This document shows positions 26,982 to 35,105 of a stretch of 64,000 nucleotides of DNA, piece by piece (position 1 is the stretch's first letter; each line of letters begins with the position of its first letter). Origin of the DNA: JADCRZ01 sp037718865 (GTDB lineage: Bacteria; Bacteroidota; Bacteroidia; Chitinophagales; Chitinophagaceae); contig JBBJMP010000011.1 in assembly GCA_037718865.1 (NCBI GenBank), positions 62,001-126,000 of the forward strand, in the 5' to 3' direction. The position numbers were made by a program, and so were the translations under genes. The notes beneath the pieces were generated by a model. The model was given only the letters and a program-made list of their open reading frames with translations, made no database searches and was not told the DNA's origin.

Positions 26982-27178
26982 TTACGCCTGTCGGCCGGTA
27001 CGTCACTTATATTTGCTTCCAAGACTGACCTGCCCAGGTCCCGCCATATTTTCTCAAACTCTTTTTCGTAGTCGTAAAAATTATCAATTTTATTTAAGGC
27101 TTGTAATTCTGCATACCGCTTTTGCGCTAAGGCAATGAAATTGGCTTCCGTCATGGGTTGGTAGATTTGGTTTGCCAA
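26945..27178 (-). CDS. ISKra4-like element orfA (N-terminal part of transposase)
   Basis: 77 residues from ATG 27178, just inside the inverted repeat. It ends 14 codons or so after a run of nine A (26975-26983) with RRKKKHSPNLGKSV. The -1 frame continues without a stop into orfB, so most full-length transposase would be a frameshifted fusion of about 400 residues. On its own the product is a short charged helix-rich protein (YDYEKEFEKIWRDLG), which may regulate transposition. Confidence 0.8.
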   Translation of the reverse strand: MANQIYQPMTEANFIALAQKRYAELQALNKIDNFYDYEKEFEKIWRDLGRSVLEANISDVPADRRKKKHSPNLGKSV

Positions 27179-27339
27179 ATTTAGCCATTTTTTTATGCGA
27201 CAATTTTAAATGCACCCATAATGTTTACGTCTTTATTTTGGATCTGATGTAATGTAGCTACGATTAGGTTCCATTGCCATTCGAGCAATGGCAAAATTCT
27301 CCCTTGATTTTTTTTAAAGCATCTATCTTGTGAAAGAAA

Positions 27340-27996
27340 ATGAGACAGTACGAAGACACATACCGGCACAAGGGATTGCGGAATAAATTAGTAGCCGGTC
27401 TGCGCGAAAAAGGAATCAGCGATGAACGGGTTCTTAACGCCATCAACAATATACCTCGCCATTTTTTTTTGGATACTGCATTTGATGATATTGCTTACCA
27501 GGACAGGGCATTTCCCATCGCGCAGCAACAGACCATTTCGCAACCCTATACGGTTGCCTATCAAACACAGTTGTTGCAGGTCAACCCTTATGAAAAAGTG
27601 CTGGAGATCGGCACGGGCAGCGCTTACCAGGCTTGTGTGCTGGCAGAGATGGGGGCACAGGTGTATACCATAGAACGTCAGAAACCGCTGTTTGATCTGG
27701 TTAAAAAATTTACTTTCAAAACCCGGTATGCCAATATAAAATTTTTTTATGGCGACGGATATGAAGGACTGCCTACTTATGCACCATTCGAAAAAGTAAT
27801 TGTTACGGCCGCTGCGCCGTCTGTTCCGGAAAAATTAATTCAACAACTGAGGGCCGGCGGTAAGATGGTTATTCCGGTAGGAGAGAACAAGGTTCAACGC
27901 ATGTTACGTATCACCAAACACGAAAACGGCAGCATTGAACAGGAAGAGTTTGACAACTTTTCATTTGTGCCTATGCTTGGAGGAAAAAACGTGTAA
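27340..27996 (+). CDS. pcm: Protein-L-isoaspartate O-methyltransferase
   Basis: 218 residues. Family marks are the opening LRNKLVAGLREKGISDERVL, then QTISQPYTVAYQTQLL (about 58-75), the SAM-binding glycine motif VLEIGTGSAYQACVLA near 87, and VTAAAPSVPEKLIQQL with GGKMVIPVG downstream. The enzyme methylates isoaspartyl residues in damaged proteins to start their repair, in the cytoplasm. The gene stands alone; the ISKra4-like element ends 122 bases upstream. It is convergent with ndk. Start ATG 27340 fits the family length. Confidence 0.92.
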   Translation: MRQYEDTYRHKGLRNKLVAGLREKGISDERVLNAINNIPRHFFLDTAFDDIAYQDRAFPIAQQQTISQPYTVAYQTQLLQVNPYEKVLEIGTGSAYQACVLAEMGAQVYTIERQKPLFDLVKKFTFKTRYANIKFFYGDGYEGLPTYAPFEKVIVTAAAPSVPEKLIQQLRAGGKMVIPVGENKVQRMLRITKHENGSIEQEEFDNFSFVPMLGGKNV

Positions 27997-28157
27997 ATGT
28001 GCGAATGTGCGAAGAAGAAATGTGCAGATGTGCAAATGTGCAATTAGAGATTTGAGATGTAACACATCATAGCTCCCCTCCTTTTCAAGGAGGGGGTTAG
28101 GGGGTGGTTAATGCACCACAGACTGCTTCAACCCATGCGCACATCCGCACATTATTC
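27997..28157. repeat. Mosaic of intergenic word repeats with a GGAGGGG hairpin
   Basis: The gap between convergent pcm and ndk holds three repeat pieces. 27997-28045 has ATGTGCGAATGTGCGAAG and ATGTGCAGATGTGCAAATGTG. 28075-28095 is a perfect 9-base-pair hairpin (CCCCTCCTT, loop TTC, AAGGAGGGG) followed by GTTAGGGGGTGG. 28135-28153 has the reverse words GCGCACATCCGCACAT. The first and last pieces could pair with each other across the hairpin. A role as bidirectional terminator is possible. Confidence 0.5.
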
Positions 28158-28574
28158 CTACACTCTTTCGAGCATGGAAAAAAAGAAGTTTCCTTCGATG
28201 GCCGCATTTTCATCACTATCACTTCCATGAACAGCATTCTCACCAACTGAAGAGGCGAATAATTTGCGGATGGTTCCCTCTTCCGCTTTCGAAGGGTCCG
28301 TTGCTCCTATCAATTTACGAAAATCCGCCACCGCGTTTTCCTTTTCGAGAATTGCGGCTATAATAGGACCACTGCTCATAAATTTTACAAGCTCACTATA
28401 AAAAGGCCTTTCCTTATGGATGGCATAAAATTCACCGGCTTTGCCCTCGGACAGTTCAACGGTTTTCAAACTTATAATTTTGAAACCCGCTTTGATTATC
28501 AAGTCTAGAATTGCTCCTGAGTGTCCTTTGGAAAAAGCGTCAGGCTTTATCATTGTGAAAGTTCTGTTTGTCAT
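28158..28574 (-). CDS. ndk: Nucleoside diphosphate kinase
   Basis: 138 residues from ATG 28574 (MTNRTFTMIKPDAF); a TTG two codons upstream is the only alternative. It shows the family opening FTMIKPDA, the core KERPFYSELVKFMSSGP and the active-site NAVHGSDS with the phosphorylated His near residue 117. The enzyme balances nucleoside triphosphate pools by transferring phosphate from ATP to other NDPs. Full length for the family, no oddities. It is divergent from nrnA with a 185-base spacer. Confidence 0.95.
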   Translation of the reverse strand: MTNRTFTMIKPDAFSKGHSGAILDLIIKAGFKIISLKTVELSEGKAGEFYAIHKERPFYSELVKFMSSGPIIAAILEKENAVADFRKLIGATDPSKAEEGTIRKLFASSVGENAVHGSDSDENAAIEGNFFFSMLERV

Positions 28575-28759
28575 ACTCAATTACTCTTTTGGGCTGCAAA
28601 CTATCATTTTAGTCCCGGTTTAACCATTTTGAACGGTTATTTCTGCCTGAATTAATGAGTGGAATAGTGAAGCGATGTACTTGTAAGGCCGTTTAGCATA
28701 CTTTAACAGAAAACTCCAGGCTATTAAATCTAAACTTTTTATACCTTCGCACCCGCTTT

Positions 28760-29773
28760 ATGAATCCTATTGCAGATATCGTCCCTCAACTGAAGGAACC
28801 AAAGAACATTGTTATAACCATGCATCAAAAACCTGATCCTGATGCCATGGGCGCTGCTTTGGCCTTATTTCAATTGTTCGAACAGCTTGCTCACCAGGTG
28901 ACCGTTATTTCGCCAACAAACTGGGCAAATTTTTTAGACTGGATGCCAGGCTGCAAGAGCGTTCTGGATTATGAAAATTACAAACAGCACGACAAAGCGG
29001 AAACTGCACTTAAAGCGGCAGAATGGTTGTTTTGCCTTGATTTTAATTATATTCCCCGCACCAAAAATATGGCTGCGGTGATCAATAACCTTTCCTGCAA
29101 AAAGATTTTGATCGATCATCACCAGCAACCTGATGAACAAAGTTTTGACTATGGCATCAGCGATGTATCGAAGAGCTCTACCTGCGAAATGGTTTATGAC
29201 TTTATATTGGCAAGCGGAAACGGAGATAAGATAACCATTGGCATAGCGGAGTGCCTTTATGCCGGGGTGATGGGTGATACCGGGAGTTTCCGATATCCTT
29301 CCGCGACAGAGTCATTGCATCTGATGGTGGCCGCACTGAAAGCCAAAGGGTTATACCATACAAAAGTGCACGATAACATATACGACAATTTCCTTGAAAA
29401 CCGCTTGCGGTTTATCGGCCATGTGTTACAGAGCCGGATGGAAATTTTTTATGAATTCAATACGGCATTGATAGCAGTTCCTAAAAACGACCTTATCCGG
29501 TACGAAATAAAAACAGGCGATACCGAAGGGCTGGTTAACTATCCGCTGTCCATACAGGGAATCAAATTAGCAGCAATTGTTATTGACAGGGATGAAGAAC
29601 GTAAATGGAGTTTTCGCAGCAAAGGCGACTTCGATTCCAACGATTTTGCCCGGACATATTTTAATGGGGGAGGGCATTTTAGTGCTTCAGGCGGCCGTAC
29701 ATACGATTCGCTTGAAAAGACAATTAACAAATTTAAACAGGCTATTGAAGAAAATGCATCACAATTACAATAA
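28760..29773 (+). CDS. nrnA: DHH-family phosphoesterase (NrnA-type oligoribonuclease / pAp phosphatase)
   Basis: 337 residues. DHH motifs are visible: HQKPDPDAMG near 22-31 (metal site), LDFNY near 94, KILIDHHQQPD near 117-127, and GDTGSFRYPS near 173. The DHHA1 domain at the end has FNGGGHFSASGG near 309-320. These proteins degrade short oligoribonucleotides and the nucleotide pAp in the cytoplasm. The gene ends 7 bases before the FKBP lipoprotein gene, so the two are probably cotranscribed. ATG at 28760 follows a TACCTTCG promoter-like box at 28742. Confidence 0.88.
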   Translation: MNPIADIVPQLKEPKNIVITMHQKPDPDAMGAALALFQLFEQLAHQVTVISPTNWANFLDWMPGCKSVLDYENYKQHDKAETALKAAEWLFCLDFNYIPRTKNMAAVINNLSCKKILIDHHQQPDEQSFDYGISDVSKSSTCEMVYDFILASGNGDKITIGIAECLYAGVMGDTGSFRYPSATESLHLMVAALKAKGLYHTKVHDNIYDNFLENRLRFIGHVLQSRMEIFYEFNTALIAVPKNDLIRYEIKTGDTEGLVNYPLSIQGIKLAAIVIDRDEERKWSFRSKGDFDSNDFARTYFNGGGHFSASGGRTYDSLEKTINKFKQAIEENASQLQ

Positions 29774-29780
29774 AACAACA

Positions 29781-30752
29781 ATGAAAAAATTCTCATCTTT
29801 TTTTTTAACGCTTGCCTGCCTGGCACTCTTCACGGCATGCAATAATACCGGGTATAAAAAAACACCAAGTGGTATAATGTACCGGATCGTGACCACAGGC
29901 AGTGGCGCAGTAGCAAATAGAGGCGATATTCTTAAAGTGCACTATTCTCAAAAATTAAATGATTCTCTGATGTATAGTTCTTTCAGCAGCATACCAACCT
30001 ATGCTAAAGTGGATAGTGTTGGTAACATTTACAGCCCTGGTGAAGTATTACCGTTCCTGCACAAGGGCGATAGCGTAATTATCGTGCAATTGGCTGATAC
30101 CATCATGAAAAAAATTCCTCCCGGATCACCTTCGCCGCTAAAAAAAGGAGATAAGATAACGCTTACATTAAAAGTACTGGATGTAATTAAAAGCGATGCG
30201 CTGGCTCAGGAAGATCAATTGAAGGAAATTGAAACCGAAACTAAACGGGAGCTTCAGACGATACAAGATTACCTGGCCAATAAAAAAATTGCTACCCAAA
30301 AAACAGAGAAAGGGGTATTTGTTGCTATTCAATCCGCAGGAACCGGCCCTGCTGTTGATTCAGGGAAATATGTTTCTATCATGTATACGGGCAGGCTTTT
30401 CCCGGAGGCCAAACAAACCACCGAAAAAGTATTCGAATCAAATGCCGGCAAACCGCCGATACAATTTACCGTCGACAGCAGGGCTGTAATTCCTGGTTGG
30501 GATGAGGGACTAAAATTATTAAATAAGGGAGGCAAGGCCACGCTGTATATTCCCGCCACCCTTGCTTATGGGCAATCTCCCGGGCCCGGCGGCAAACCTT
30601 TTGAAAACCTGATCTTTGATGTGGAAGTTGTAGATGTAGCCGATGCAGCTCCTGCACAAAAATCAAACCCGCAGATGCCCCAGGATTTTCAAATGCCCGG
30701 ACAGCAGAATCCAAACCCTAATAACCCTGATACCAGTCGCAATCGCAGATAG
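29781..30752 (+). CDS. FKBP-type peptidyl-prolyl isomerase lipoprotein with two FKBP domains
   Basis: 323 residues from ATG 29781. The frame is open 68 codons further up, but that stretch overlaps nrnA in another frame and is not protein-like. The start gives a lipoprotein signal with lipobox LFTAC. Two FKBP-like domains follow, about 25-145 (weak, VKVHYSQ-like KVHYSQKLND) and about 180-295 (KYVSIMYTGRLF, VIPGWDEGLKLLNKGGKATLYIPATLAYG). The first domain lacks several conserved aromatic residues and may be structural. The tail (about 296-323) is Pro/Asn/Gln-rich. It likely assists folding of exported proteins at the membrane. Confidence 0.87.
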   Translation: MKKFSSFFLTLACLALFTACNNTGYKKTPSGIMYRIVTTGSGAVANRGDILKVHYSQKLNDSLMYSSFSSIPTYAKVDSVGNIYSPGEVLPFLHKGDSVIIVQLADTIMKKIPPGSPSPLKKGDKITLTLKVLDVIKSDALAQEDQLKEIETETKRELQTIQDYLANKKIATQKTEKGVFVAIQSAGTGPAVDSGKYVSIMYTGRLFPEAKQTTEKVFESNAGKPPIQFTVDSRAVIPGWDEGLKLLNKGGKATLYIPATLAYGQSPGPGGKPFENLIFDVEVVDVADAAPAQKSNPQMPQDFQMPGQQNPNPNNPDTSRNRR

Positions 30753-30756
30753 AGTT

Positions 30757-30842
30757 GAGGAAGTTCAAAAGTTTAAGGTTCGGAGGTCGGGTTGAACCCT
30801 GAACTTTGAACCTTGAACTATCGAACTTTCGAACCCTGAACC
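30757..30842. repeat. GTTCAAGGTTCGAAC-type repeat, direct and inverted
   Basis: Words AAGTTCAAAAGTTTAAGGTT run first, then their inverse GAACCCTGAACTTTGAACC and GAACTTTCGAACCCTGAACC. The two halves can pair as a long imperfect stem between the convergent FKBP and folP genes. The last 25 bases overlap the 3' end of folP and encode its final residues. Confidence 0.5.
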
Positions 30843-31663
30843 TCTGTCACCAGCTTTATCGTTTCCATTGCCTCCTTCACATCATGCACTCTTAGGATGC
30901 TGGCACCATTCAACAAGCAAATGGTATTTAATACCGTGGTTCCATTAAGTGCTTCTTCTGCTGTAATTTGCAGTGTTTTATAGATGGTTGATTTGCGGGA
31001 TACGCCGGCTAGTACAGGCTTATTCAGGGTCCCCAGAACCGCGAGGTCTTTGAGCAACTGAAAATTATGCATTATTGTTTTGCTAAAGCCAAAACCTGGG
31101 TCGATGATCACATCCCGAATACCGGCTCTTCTGCACAGTTCAACTTTTTTAATAAAGTAGTCCAGCACCTCCCTGGTGACGTTGTCATATGCCGGGTCAT
31201 GATGCATAGTTTCAGGGCTTCCTTTTATGTGCATGCATATATAAGGGCATTTTAGGCGCCCAACGGTAACAATCATGTCAGTGTCAAAACTTCCTCCGCT
31301 TATATCATTGACCATGGCGGCACCAGCTGCAACGGCCTGCCTGGCTACTTCCGCATGATAAGTGTCAACGGATAATATGGCTTCCGGAAAATGATCATGC
31401 AATAATCCTATGCCTGCCATAAGCCGGTTCAGCTCTTCTTCTACGCCCACCTGTTTACTACCCGGCCGGGTACTTTGAGCACCGATATCTAGTATGGCAG
31501 CACCCTCTTTCAACATCTTTTCTGCCTGCCGCAAGATTTCTTCCATTCCCTGGAAACGGCTGCCTGTATAAAAAGAATCCGGAGTGACATTGATAATGCC
31601 CATTACAATTGGTTTGTCCGCAACAAGCAGGCGTCCATTACAGTTAAGTGTAAAACAGCACAT
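30818..31663 (-). CDS. folP: Dihydropteroate synthase
   Basis: 281 residues. The two family signatures are visible: MGIINVTPDSFYTGSRF near 21-37 and ILDIGAQSTRPGS near 58-70, followed by VNDISGGSFD near 117 and VIDPGFGFSKT near 186. The enzyme joins p-aminobenzoate to pterin pyrophosphate in folate synthesis. The last ~9 residues (VQGSKVR end) are encoded by the intergenic repeat, so the natural end of the enzyme was probably slightly different. It is divergent from DUF1599, an arrangement frequent in Bacteroidota. Confidence 0.93.
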   Translation of the reverse strand: MCCFTLNCNGRLLVADKPIVMGIINVTPDSFYTGSRFQGMEEILRQAEKMLKEGAAILDIGAQSTRPGSKQVGVEEELNRLMAGIGLLHDHFPEAILSVDTYHAEVARQAVAAGAAMVNDISGGSFDTDMIVTVGRLKCPYICMHIKGSPETMHHDPAYDNVTREVLDYFIKKVELCRRAGIRDVIIDPGFGFSKTIMHNFQLLKDLAVLGTLNKPVLAGVSRKSTIYKTLQITAEEALNGTTVLNTICLLNGASILRVHDVKEAMETIKLVTEVQGSKVR

Positions 31664-31710
31664 CGTTTCAGCTATTTATTCATTTGTTTAGAAAAAAGAA
31701 TTTATTTTAC

Positions 31711-31718
31711 CAAATGTA
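31711..31718 (-). promoter_or_regulatory. -7 box TACATTTG for folP
   Basis: On the minus strand TACATTTG fits TAnnTTTG and lies about 48 bases upstream of the folP start codon. A TTTG stands only four bases upstream of it, so the -33 element is not at the normal spacing. Confidence 0.35.
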
Positions 31719-31760
31719 AGCAAACCCATTTGCCATTCATGGAAGAGTGCTACAGATATA

Positions 31761-32312
31761 ATGACAGTAACGAATCAACAATATGATCGGGCCATCGAAT
31801 CGTGTAAGGAAATATTTATCAAGAAAACAAAAGATTATGGAACCTCCTGGAGGGTATTGCGAACCATTTCCATAGCAGACCAGATTCAGATCAAAGCCAA
31901 ACGCATTCGTAACATTCAGGAAAACAAAATGCAAAAGGTAAAGGACGACATACCCTCTGAATTCAAAGGCATCCTGAACTATGCTGTAATCGGTTTGATT
32001 CAATACGCATTAAAAACAGATGAAGTAGGGGACGTTCAGGTAGATGTCGTAGATAAGTTTTATGATGAAAAAATTGCAGAAGCCCGGACGTTAATGGAGA
32101 ACAAAAATCATGATTATGGTGAGGCCTGGCGAGGAATGAGCCAGGAAAGTTTTACCGACCTGATCTTGTCAAAAGTGCTGCGTATCAAGCAGATCCTGTT
32201 AAATAAAGAAACCACCCTGATCAGCGAGGGCATAGAAGCAAATTATCATGACATGATCAATTACGCTGCCTTTGCACTGATCATGATAACAGAAGGGAAA
32301 CATAAAAGCTAA
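31761..32312 (+). CDS. DUF1599 domain protein
   Basis: 183 residues with two copies of the same unit. The first (about 8-85) has CKEIFIKKTKDYGTSWRVLR and the second (about 100-180) has ARTLMENKNHDYGEAWRGMS. Each continues with an ILxKxxRI(K/R)-type helix and a helix ending NYA(V/A)(I/F)(G/A)LI. This internal duplication is the hallmark of DUF1599. Function unknown; the family resembles nucleotide-binding proteins and sits beside folP and the BT_3928-type gene across Bacteroidota. ATG at 31761. Confidence 0.88.
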   Translation: MTVTNQQYDRAIESCKEIFIKKTKDYGTSWRVLRTISIADQIQIKAKRIRNIQENKMQKVKDDIPSEFKGILNYAVIGLIQYALKTDEVGDVQVDVVDKFYDEKIAEARTLMENKNHDYGEAWRGMSQESFTDLILSKVLRIKQILLNKETTLISEGIEANYHDMINYAAFALIMITEGKHKS

Positions 32313-32316
32313 TACG

Positions 32317-32430
32317 CTTCGTGGTTCTTTGTGGTTCCTTCTTCGTGGTTCTTTGTGGTTCCTTTTTTTTAAACCACAAAGGACACAAAGTGTTACACAA
32401 AGGAAGACACAAAGGAAGACACAAAGGTTT
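32317..32430. repeat. CGTGGTTCTTTGTGG / CACAAAGG repeat cluster
   Basis: A 24-base word (TTCGTGGTTCTTTGTGGTTC plus CTTC) occurs twice in tandem. Its inverse AACCACAAAGGACACAAAG follows, then two copies of GGAAGACACAAA. The two arms could form a large stem-loop between DUF1599 and the DoxX-like gene. The frame running through it gives a false N-terminal extension of the next gene (HKGRHKGRHKG). Confidence 0.55.
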
Positions 32431-32440
32431 ACGCATAATT

Positions 32441-33586
32441 ATGAAAGCAACAATAACGATATCAAGAATAATAGTAGGTATCCTGTTCATTTTTTCCGGA
32501 CTGATCAAAGCAAACGATCCGCTTGGCCTAAGTTACAAAATGCAGGAATTTTTTGAGATCTGGGGCTGGCATGCCTTAAACGATTATACGCTGGCATTTT
32601 CGATTCTCATGATAGCATTTGAAATCATTGCCGGGGTGGCAGTGTTGCTCGGGTGGAGCATGCCCTTATTCAGCTGGTTGCTATTGCTGCTTACGCTTTT
32701 TTTTACCTTCCTGACGGGTTACGCCCTGTTCTCTGGCAAAATAAAGGAATGCGGCTGTTTTGGAGATTGCATACCACTTTCCGCACAACAATCTTTTATC
32801 AAGGACCTTGTGCTCCTGGCATTGATAGTACTCATTTTTGCCAACAGAAGAAAGATTAGAACGGCTTTGCCGGCATCGGCTTCTATGGGTATTTTAGCCC
32901 TTACCACCATTTTTTCTTTTGGCTTGCAGTGGTATGTAATGAATCATTTGCCCGTGGTGGATTGCCTTCCCTATAGGGTGGGCAAGAACATTTCCGAGCA
33001 AATGAAGATTCCGCCTGGAGCTGTTCCGGATAGCACGGTAATCAACTTTGTTTATGATAAAAAGGGGAAGCAAATAGAGTTTACAGCCGATCAGTTTCCA
33101 GAAGATTTTAACGATTCCATCTATCGTTTTATCAGGCGTTATGATAAGGTGCTGCGAAAGGGTAATGCAGTCTCTGCCATTAAAGATTTTGTCCTGATCA
33201 CTGCCGATGGTAACGATACTACGCAGGCCGTTTTGGCTTATCCCGGATACCAGGTATTGATCTTTACCAAAGGATTGACTGGTCGGCCTGAATGGACCGG
33301 ATCGTTCAAAACCTTGTACGAGCAGTTAATGTCCAACAATATAAAAGTAAATTGGGTAACGAGTAATTACGACCTGGTAGCCCTTTGGGCTGAAAAGTCT
33401 GCAGGTATCCAGGATAAGCTTACCATTTTTAAATGTGACTATGTGGCCATTAAAACGGCTGCCAGGGCAGATCCTACCTTATACCTGATAAAACAGGGAA
33501 CCATCCATGAAAAGTGGAGTTACGTTGATATCGGGGAGGCGATAAGTTACACAAAAGGCCTGAAGCAGGTACCGGGCGGCTTATAA
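32441..33586 (+). CDS. BT_3928-family DoxX-like membrane protein
   Basis: 381 residues from ATG 32441; the upstream extension is only translated repeat. The N-terminal half has four or five membrane segments with the DoxX-like opening IVGILFIFSGLIKANDPLGLSYK and a conserved CGCFGDC (about 102-108), a redox-like cysteine motif. The soluble C-terminal half (about 180-381) has FKTLYEQLMSNNIKVNWVTS and WSYVDIG and looks thioredoxin-like without a visible CxxC. The family is recognised in Bacteroidota next to DUF1599. A redox role at the membrane is inference. Confidence 0.82.
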   Translation: MKATITISRIIVGILFIFSGLIKANDPLGLSYKMQEFFEIWGWHALNDYTLAFSILMIAFEIIAGVAVLLGWSMPLFSWLLLLLTLFFTFLTGYALFSGKIKECGCFGDCIPLSAQQSFIKDLVLLALIVLIFANRRKIRTALPASASMGILALTTIFSFGLQWYVMNHLPVVDCLPYRVGKNISEQMKIPPGAVPDSTVINFVYDKKGKQIEFTADQFPEDFNDSIYRFIRRYDKVLRKGNAVSAIKDFVLITADGNDTTQAVLAYPGYQVLIFTKGLTGRPEWTGSFKTLYEQLMSNNIKVNWVTSNYDLVALWAEKSAGIQDKLTIFKCDYVAIKTAARADPTLYLIKQGTIHEKWSYVDIGEAISYTKGLKQVPGGL

Positions 33587-33604
33587 ATTGCTTTTGCTAC
33601 AGGG

Positions 33605-34705
33605 GTGCGGCTTCATCATAATCAGGTATTTACCTTAATTCAAAATATCAACCCTTTGTTGAAGTATTTTACCAGGAAAATAATTTATGGAATGTTCGTG
33701 ATGCTGGGTGTTGTGATCATGGTGTTTCTTCTCTTTCAGGGTTTTGGGGATCCTTCGCGGTTGATAATGGGACAAAGAGCTGATGCAGCGACACAAGAAA
33801 ACATACGCAAGGAATTAAACCTGGATCAACCAAAGTGGAAGCAATTCCTGCTTTATCTGAACGATGTTTCTCCTGTCAGCATTCACACAAAAATGGAAAT
33901 ATCCATGAAGGGGCTTCAGGGCGTGTTTTTGGGTAATGAATGGAAGATCGGTCTCAAACTTCCTTATTTGCGCCGTTCTTACCAAACAAAAAAAGATGTA
34001 TGGAACGTATTAACGGAAGCGTTGCCCGGAACCCTGATGCTGGCCATTTCAGCCATGCTCATCGCCACCATTGCGGGCATTATCCTGGGTGTAATCGCCG
34101 CCGTAAAAAAAGACACCTGGATAGATAGCTCGGCCATATTTACCAGCATCCTGGGGATTTCCGCACCTTCCTTTTTTATGGGAATCATAATTGCTTACCT
34201 GTTTGGTTACGTATTAACGGAATATACCGGTTTACGTATGACGGGCAGCTGGTTTGATATTGATGAATTAACCGGTGAAAAATACCTCACGCTGAAAAAC
34301 TTATGGTTACCTGCTCTGACCCTGGGTGTCCGTCCCCTGGCCATCATCACGCAGCTTACCAGAAGCTCTATGCTGGATGTGCTGAATCAGGATTACATCC
34401 GGACAGCTTATGCAAAGGGATTAAATAAGCAGGTGGTTGTCTGGAAGCACGCGCTGCGAAATGCATTAAATCCGGTCATTACGGCCATAACGGGCTGGTT
34501 TGCGGAGTTATTAGCCGGAGCATTTTTCGTTGAATACATTTTTGGCTGGAAGGGTATAGGCAAGGTTACGGTGGATGCATTGGAAAAACTGGATTTCCCT
34601 GTAGTCATGGGTTCGGTCCTAATATCTTCGGCTTTTTTTATTAGCATTAATGTGCTGGCAGACCTGTTTTATGCAATTATAGATCCTCGAGTAAAAATCG
34701 AATAA
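33605..34705 (+). CDS. ABC transporter permease, DppB/OppB type
   Basis: 366 residues with about six membrane segments. It opens RKIIYGMFVMLGVVIMVFLLFQ and carries the inner-membrane permease loop QDYIRTAYAKGLNKQVVVWKHALRNALNPVITAI (about 267-300), which contacts the ATPase. The family imports peptides, nickel or related solutes. No partner permease, ATPase or binding protein is next to it, so they must be elsewhere. The GTG start at 33605 is uncertain; TTG at 33656 or 33659 would begin at LLKYFTRK, as many homologues do. An insertion of about 60 residues between the first two segments (DVSPVSIHTK, then LKLPYLRRSYQ) is larger than in Proteobacterial DppB. Confidence 0.83.
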   Translation: MRLHHNQVFTLIQNINPLLKYFTRKIIYGMFVMLGVVIMVFLLFQGFGDPSRLIMGQRADAATQENIRKELNLDQPKWKQFLLYLNDVSPVSIHTKMEISMKGLQGVFLGNEWKIGLKLPYLRRSYQTKKDVWNVLTEALPGTLMLAISAMLIATIAGIILGVIAAVKKDTWIDSSAIFTSILGISAPSFFMGIIIAYLFGYVLTEYTGLRMTGSWFDIDELTGEKYLTLKNLWLPALTLGVRPLAIITQLTRSSMLDVLNQDYIRTAYAKGLNKQVVVWKHALRNALNPVITAITGWFAELLAGAFFVEYIFGWKGIGKVTVDALEKLDFPVVMGSVLISSAFFISINVLADLFYAIIDPRVKIE

Positions 34706-34719
34706 TTGTAATGATTAAA

Positions 34720-35001
34720 TTAGCTAATAATTACTTCTTTAACCACATTCTCTCCCAACACTTCGTTTACCCGTTGAATGATTAACTCTTTCTGATAAGC
34801 AAGTTCCTGCTTAAGCGGGGCCACATAAGTAGTAATATACAGTTTACCGCCATGTAACTGTATCTTTTCTGTGTACTTGGCAATGGTTTTACCCATAATC
34901 TGTTCCCATACTTCTTCAATCTGCAAAGCCTGTACATAGCCCTTCAACCGGCTTTTGCCGAGGAACAATTTTAACGCGTCTCCAAGGGAATATTCACCCA
35001 T
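34720..35001 (-). CDS. DUF721 (DciA-like) protein
   Basis: 93 residues from ATG 35001 (MGEYSLGDALKLFL). An upstream in-frame start would translate the GTTCAAGGTTC repeat and is rejected. It shows the family pattern: a helical start, then VEQIMGKTIAKYTEKI-like EVWEQIMGKTIAKYTEKIQL and a strand region KLYITTYVAPLKQELAYQKELII. DUF721 proteins include DciA, which loads the replicative helicase. It lies 104 bases after recF on the same strand, a pairing common in bacteria, and supports a replication-linked role. Confidence 0.83.
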   Translation of the reverse strand: MGEYSLGDALKLFLGKSRLKGYVQALQIEEVWEQIMGKTIAKYTEKIQLHGGKLYITTYVAPLKQELAYQKELIIQRVNEVLGENVVKEVIIS

Positions 35002-35007
35002 AAGGAC

Positions 35008-35050
35008 GAAGATAAGAAAGTTCAGGGTTCGGGGTTCAAAGTTCAAGGTT
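35008..35050. repeat. GTTCAGGGTTCGGGGTTCAAAGTTCAAGG repeat
   Basis: Four to five GTTC words in direct order between DUF721 and recF. It is the same family as 30757-30842, here without the inverse half. It lies inside the recF-DUF721 unit and so is transcribed. Confidence 0.5.
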
Positions 35051-35105
35051 CACTTATTTACCAAACACCCGAATCCATACTCCTGACTATCTTTTAAATT
35101 CCGAA

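Larger units (their letters stand above)
25961..27217 (-). mobile_element. ISKra4-family insertion sequence (ISMich2-like), complete copy
   Basis: 1257 bases. The ends are perfect 21-base inverted repeats starting GGGTGCATTTAAAATTG (25961-25981 and 27197-27217). They are flanked by the 8-base direct repeat ATAATGTT at 25953-25960 and 27218-27225, the target duplication. It carries two minus-strand reading frames joined at a run of nine A. Length, GGG ends, 8-base duplication and frameshift fit the ISMich2 group of ISKra4. A second copy of the same net length lies at 58661-61523. Confidence 0.92.

Noticed and set aside
27271..27291. CCATTGC/GCAATGG hairpin followed by a T-run before pcm
   Set aside because: There is no plus-strand gene upstream to terminate, and the T-run is too far away (17 bases) for a normal terminator. 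It might be an attenuator but cannot be shown.
29577..29780. N-terminal extension of the FKBP lipoprotein
   Set aside because: It overlaps nrnA in another frame and would remove the lipoprotein signal.
32321..32440. N-terminal extension of the DoxX-like protein
   Set aside because: It is a translation of the CACAAAGG repeat (HKGRHKGRHKG) and not conserved protein.
35002..35046. N-terminal extension of DUF721
   Set aside because: It is a translation of the GTTCAAGG repeat; the family starts at MGEYSLGDAL.
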